Made by a program: the position numbers and the translations under genes. A stretch of DNA of 64,000 nt from Haloarchaeobius salinus (lineage in GTDB: Archaea; Halobacteriota; Halobacteria; Halobacteriales; Natrialbaceae): assembly GCF_024464185.1 (NCBI RefSeq), contig NZ_JANHAU010000001.1, forward strand, positions 1 through 64,000, read 5' to 3'. Positions within the stretch are counted from its first letter, which is position 1. Every line of letters begins with the position of its first letter. A model generated the notes under the pieces. It saw only the letters and a list, made by a program, of their open reading frames with translations. It was not told the DNA's origin and made no database searches. This document shows positions 61,332 to 64,000 of this stretch, piece by piece.

Positions 61332-61353
61332 GCGACCGTCGGGGGGCGGTCGC
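61332..61353. terminator. 7-bp hairpin downstream of pdhC
   Basis: GCGACCG-8 nt-CGGTCGC forms a perfect hairpin about 120 bp after the pdhC stop (minus strand). It could end the pdh message, but no T-run follows, so this is tentative. Outside this hairpin and the palindromes at 61204-61237, I see nothing else in 61238-61472. Confidence 0.35.
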
Positions 61354-61472
61354 CACGGGGGGACGGAGCGGTACACTCGACCGGAGCAGCCGCTTCCGTG
61401 CGACAGTTCTGACGCGAGTTTCCACCCCGAAAAGATGGGGCGAAAGACCGGAACGGTGACGTGGAACCCAGC

Positions 61473-63050
61473 CTACTCCAGCAGGAGCAGCTTCGGGTTC
61501 TCGAGGTACTTCTTGACCTCGTTGGTGAACTGCGCACCGTCGGCCCCGTCGATGACGCGGTGGTCGAACGCCAGCGACAGCGTCAGCACGTGGCGGATCT
61601 CGATGGAGTCCTCGCCGTTCTCGTCGGTGACGACGCGGGGCTTCTTCTTGATCTCGCCGAGCGCGAGGATGGCGGTCTCGGGGTAGTTGATGATCGGCGT
61701 GGCGTACTCGCCACCGATGCCGCCGATGTTCGTGATGGTGAACGTCCCGCCGCGCATCTCCTCCAGCGCGATGGAGCGCTCGCGGGCCTTCGAGACCAGC
61801 TCGTTCATCTCCGAGGAGAGCTGGAGCAGGCCCTTCCGGTCGGCCTGCTTGACCACGGGGACCATCAGGCCCACGTCGGTCGCGGTCGCGACGCCGATGT
61901 TGTAGTAGTTCTTCTTGACGATCTCCTCGTTCTCCTCGTCGAGCGAGGAGTTGACGACGGGGAACTCCTTCAGCGCCGCCACACACGCCTTCATCACGAA
62001 CGGCATGTACGTCAGCTTGATGTCCTTCTCGGCGGCGTGGGGCTTGAGCTCCTGGCGGGCCTCGACGAGCGCGGTCACGTCGACCTCGTCGTGGTGGGTG
62101 ACGTGCGGGGCGGTGTACTTCGACTCCGCCATCGCGTCGCCGATGGTCTTGCGCACGCCGCGGTAGGGCTCGCGGACCTCACGTTGCTGCGGCTCGCCCA
62201 GTGACTCGCCGGCGGCCATCGCCTGCGCGTCGGCCTGCTGGGCCTGCTGCTGGGCCTGGGCGTACTCGCGGACGGCCTCGGGCGTGACGAACGCCTCGCC
62301 GTCTTTCGTCTCGTCCGTCGGCACCGCGTTCAGGTCGACGCCCTCGTCCTCGGCGAGCTTGCGCGTCGCCGGGGCGGCCAGCGTCTTCTCGCGGTCCGCG
62401 GCCTCGACGCTCGACGGCGCGGCCGTCGTCGTCGTGCTCGCGGCCGCCTGGCCGCCGGCAGCGCCTGCGTCGGCGGACTCGCTCGCGGCGGCACCGTCGT
62501 CGCCTGTGGCGGTCGCCGGTTCGGGTTCCGCCTCGTCGCCACCCTCGGCGTGGGTGCGCACGTCGGCATCGGTGACGCGGCCCGAGGGGCCGGTGCCCTC
62601 GACCGCGCCGATGTCGACGCCGAGTTCGCGGGCGAGCTTCCGGGCGCTCGGCGGCGCGAACACGCGACCCGAGGGCGTCTCGACCTCCTCGGTGTCGCCG
62701 GCGGGTTCGGCGGCTTCGGGTTCGGCATCGGCTGCCTCGCCAGCGTCGCCCTCGGCGCTCTCCTCGCTCGCGCCGGAGCCGCTGGGCGTCGTGTCGTCGA
62801 GGTCGTCCTCGCCCTCGACGTTGTACACCATGATGACGTCGCCGACGGGCACCATCTCGCCCGCCTCGGCGAGCAGTTCCTTCACCGTGCCGTTGTACGG
62901 CGAGGGGACGTCGACGGCGGCCTTGTCGGTCTCGACCTTCGCGACCGGCTGGTCCTCCGTGACGGTGTCGCCGGGCTCGACGAGCCACTCCAGCAGCTCG
63001 CCCTCGGCGACGCCCTCGCCCACGTCGGGAAGCTTGAATTCCTTGGGCAT
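61473..63050 (-). CDS. pdhC: 2-oxoacid dehydrogenase E2 (dihydrolipoyl acyltransferase)
   Basis: The 525-residue protein has an N-terminal lipoyl domain with the modified lysine K43 in KVETDKAAVDVPS. It then has an acidic Ala/Glu linker, a peripheral subunit-binding domain (APPSARKLARELGVDIGAVEGTGPSGRV, about 130-160), a second shorter PSBD-like segment (APATRKLAEDEGVDLNAV), and the catalytic core with the active-site FDHRVIDGADGAQ. It transfers acyl groups to CoA. Substrate (pyruvate or branched-chain) cannot be told. The gene starts one base after the pdhB stop. Confidence 0.95.
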   Translation of the reverse strand: MPKEFKLPDVGEGVAEGELLEWLVEPGDTVTEDQPVAKVETDKAAVDVPSPYNGTVKELLAEAGEMVPVGDVIMVYNVEGEDDLDDTTPSGSGASEESAEGDAGEAADAEPEAAEPAGDTEEVETPSGRVFAPPSARKLARELGVDIGAVEGTGPSGRVTDADVRTHAEGGDEAEPEPATATGDDGAAASESADAGAAGGQAAASTTTTAAPSSVEAADREKTLAAPATRKLAEDEGVDLNAVPTDETKDGEAFVTPEAVREYAQAQQQAQQADAQAMAAGESLGEPQQREVREPYRGVRKTIGDAMAESKYTAPHVTHHDEVDVTALVEARQELKPHAAEKDIKLTYMPFVMKACVAALKEFPVVNSSLDEENEEIVKKNYYNIGVATATDVGLMVPVVKQADRKGLLQLSSEMNELVSKARERSIALEEMRGGTFTITNIGGIGGEYATPIINYPETAILALGEIKKKPRVVTDENGEDSIEIRHVLTLSLAFDHRVIDGADGAQFTNEVKKYLENPKLLLLE

Positions 63051-63051
63051 G

Positions 63052-64000
63052 TCAGAAGCTCACCGCGTCGCGGATACCCTTCTTGATGCGTGCGGGCTCC
63101 GGCAGGTAGTAGTCCTCGAGCGCGTACAGCGGGAACGGCGTGTCGAAGCCGGTGATGCGCTCGACCGGTGCCTCCTGGTACAGCAGCGCCTCCTCCTGGA
63201 TGATAGAGGCGATCTCGCCGCCGAGGCCGCCGGACTTCGGGGCCTCGTGGACGACCGCAGCGCGGCCGGTCTTCTTGAACGACTCGACGATGGTCTCCTC
63301 GTCGAGCGGCGAGATCGAACGGATGTCGACGACCTCGACGTCGATGCCGTCCTCCTCGGCGAGCTCCTCGGCGGCCTCCATCGTCGGCCGGGACATCGCA
63401 CCCCAGGTGAACACCGAGATGTCGGTGCCCTCGCGGCGCACGGCGGCCTCGCCGAGCGGGACCTCGTAGTCGTCGGTCGGGACCTCGTCGCGGAACGCGC
63501 GGTAGATGAGCTTCGGCTCGAGGAACACGACCGGGTCGGGGTCGCGGATGGCCGAGATGAGCATCCCCTTCGCGTCGTACGGCGTGCTCGGGATCTGCAC
63601 CTTGAGGCCCGGCTGGTGGGCGAACATCGCCTCCGTCGACTCGGAGTGGTGCTCCGGGGCGCGGATGCCGCCGCCGTACGGTGCGCGGACGACCATCGGA
63701 CACGTGAACCGGCCGCGGGAGCGCGTCCGGATGCGCGCCGCGTGGCTCACGATCTGGTCGAACGCGGGGTAGATGAAGCCCATGAACTGGATCTCGGGCA
63801 CGGGCTTCAGGCCGTAGGCGGCCATCCCGATGGCCGTGCCGACGATGCCGGACTCGGCCAGCGGCGTGTCGATGACGCGGTCCCCGCCGAACTCCTCGTA
63901 GAGTCCTTCGGTCGCGCGGAACACGCCGCCGTTCTTCCCGACGTCCTCGCCCATGACGAGCACGTCTTCGTCGTTCTTCATCTCGGTGTACAGCCCGTCG
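63052..64000 (-). CDS. pdhB: 2-oxoacid dehydrogenase E1 beta subunit (N-terminus beyond window)
   Basis: At least 315 residues of the E1 beta chain are visible. They begin at the edge with DGLYTEMKNDEDVLVMGEDVGKNGGVFRATEGL, followed by DTPLAESGIVGTAIGMAAYG. The TPP-binding and partner-contact motifs APYGGGIRAPEHHSES and VVDIRSISPLDEETI are clear. The ATG at 63981 is internal. The true start is a short way past the right edge. E1 alpha is expected upstream of it. It is coupled to pdhC. Confidence 0.95.
   Translation of the reverse strand, partial: DGLYTEMKNDEDVLVMGEDVGKNGGVFRATEGLYEEFGGDRVIDTPLAESGIVGTAIGMAAYGLKPVPEIQFMGFIYPAFDQIVSHAARIRTRSRGRFTCPMVVRAPYGGGIRAPEHHSESTEAMFAHQPGLKVQIPSTPYDAKGMLISAIRDPDPVVFLEPKLIYRAFRDEVPTDDYEVPLGEAAVRREGTDISVFTWGAMSRPTMEAAEELAEEDGIDVEVVDIRSISPLDEETIVESFKKTGRAAVVHEAPKSGGLGGEIASIIQEEALLYQEAPVERITGFDTPFPLYALEDYYLPEPARIKKGIRDAVSF

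Overview
The window is a high-GC haloarchaeal chromosome segment (class Halobacteria). The 16S gene opens with the halobacterial ATTCCGGTTGATCC start, and tRNA-Ala(TGC) sits between 16S and 23S. The proteins are strongly acidic. The gene set is archaeal: MC1 chromatin protein, PCNA, RadA, Orc/Cdc6, NMD3, Taw2, thermosome and two unusual TatC proteins. Many genes have a TATA-like box about 25-30 nt before the start codon, which suggests leaderless transcripts. I used that spacing to choose several starts. I see no insertion sequence, prophage or CRISPR array.

Layout. 1-2490: the front of an rRNA operon on the minus strand (23S 5' edge, tRNA-Ala, complete 16S, a pre-16S processing stem with a bulge-helix-bulge, four tandem promoters). 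2700-4620: MC1, an AbrB-like small protein and PyrD. 4960-12360: pheS-pheT, Orc/Cdc6, a DUF1059 protein and a HhH-MutS ATPase, all on the minus strand. 12450-22730: HD and kinase-like proteins, a DUF2298 membrane protein, a histidine phosphatase, the divergent Tat translocase pair (TatCo/TatCt) and MscS. 22780-26170: a ribbon-helix-helix protein, RlmE, and two PCNA genes flanking a small unknown protein. 26180-36050: a Tat-exported VWA protein, an XPD-type helicase, a formate/nitrite-transporter fused to USP domains, Taw2 and NMD3. 36160-42180: HtpX/PspAB, two tandem DppB-like permeases and RadA. 42300-48890: a sulfur-relay operon (DsrE, TusA, SQR-like, DUF1641) followed by SufU, an LVIVD surface protein, an HD protein and SufS. 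49530-57260: a KH protein, thermosome, ornithine cyclodeaminase-like enzyme, LeuRS and Hsp20. 57420-64000: prephenate dehydratase and a pyruvate/2-oxoacid dehydrogenase region (lpdA, a winged-helix regulator, pdhC, pdhB), cut by the right edge.

The most unusual feature is a family of five intergenic repeats (copies A-E, near 4650, 8528, 28862, 29098 and 49002). Four copies share conserved flanks (GGGACTGAAAGGGGC and GGGGCTTTCTGGCTG) around a 10-14 bp stem. The stem sequence is different in every copy but always complementary, which is strong evidence for selected RNA or DNA structure. Copies B-E begin at an AT-rich palindrome (consensus TTTACAATATTTGTAAA), and copies C and D diverge from one shared palindrome. 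Copies D and E also carry a nested two-hairpin insert. I do not recognise this family.

Other points worth attention: the PCNA duplication, whose middle gene ends in a PIP-box-like tail; twin palindromes before the winged-helix regulator; and a class 2-like PyrD with Cys where Ser is expected.
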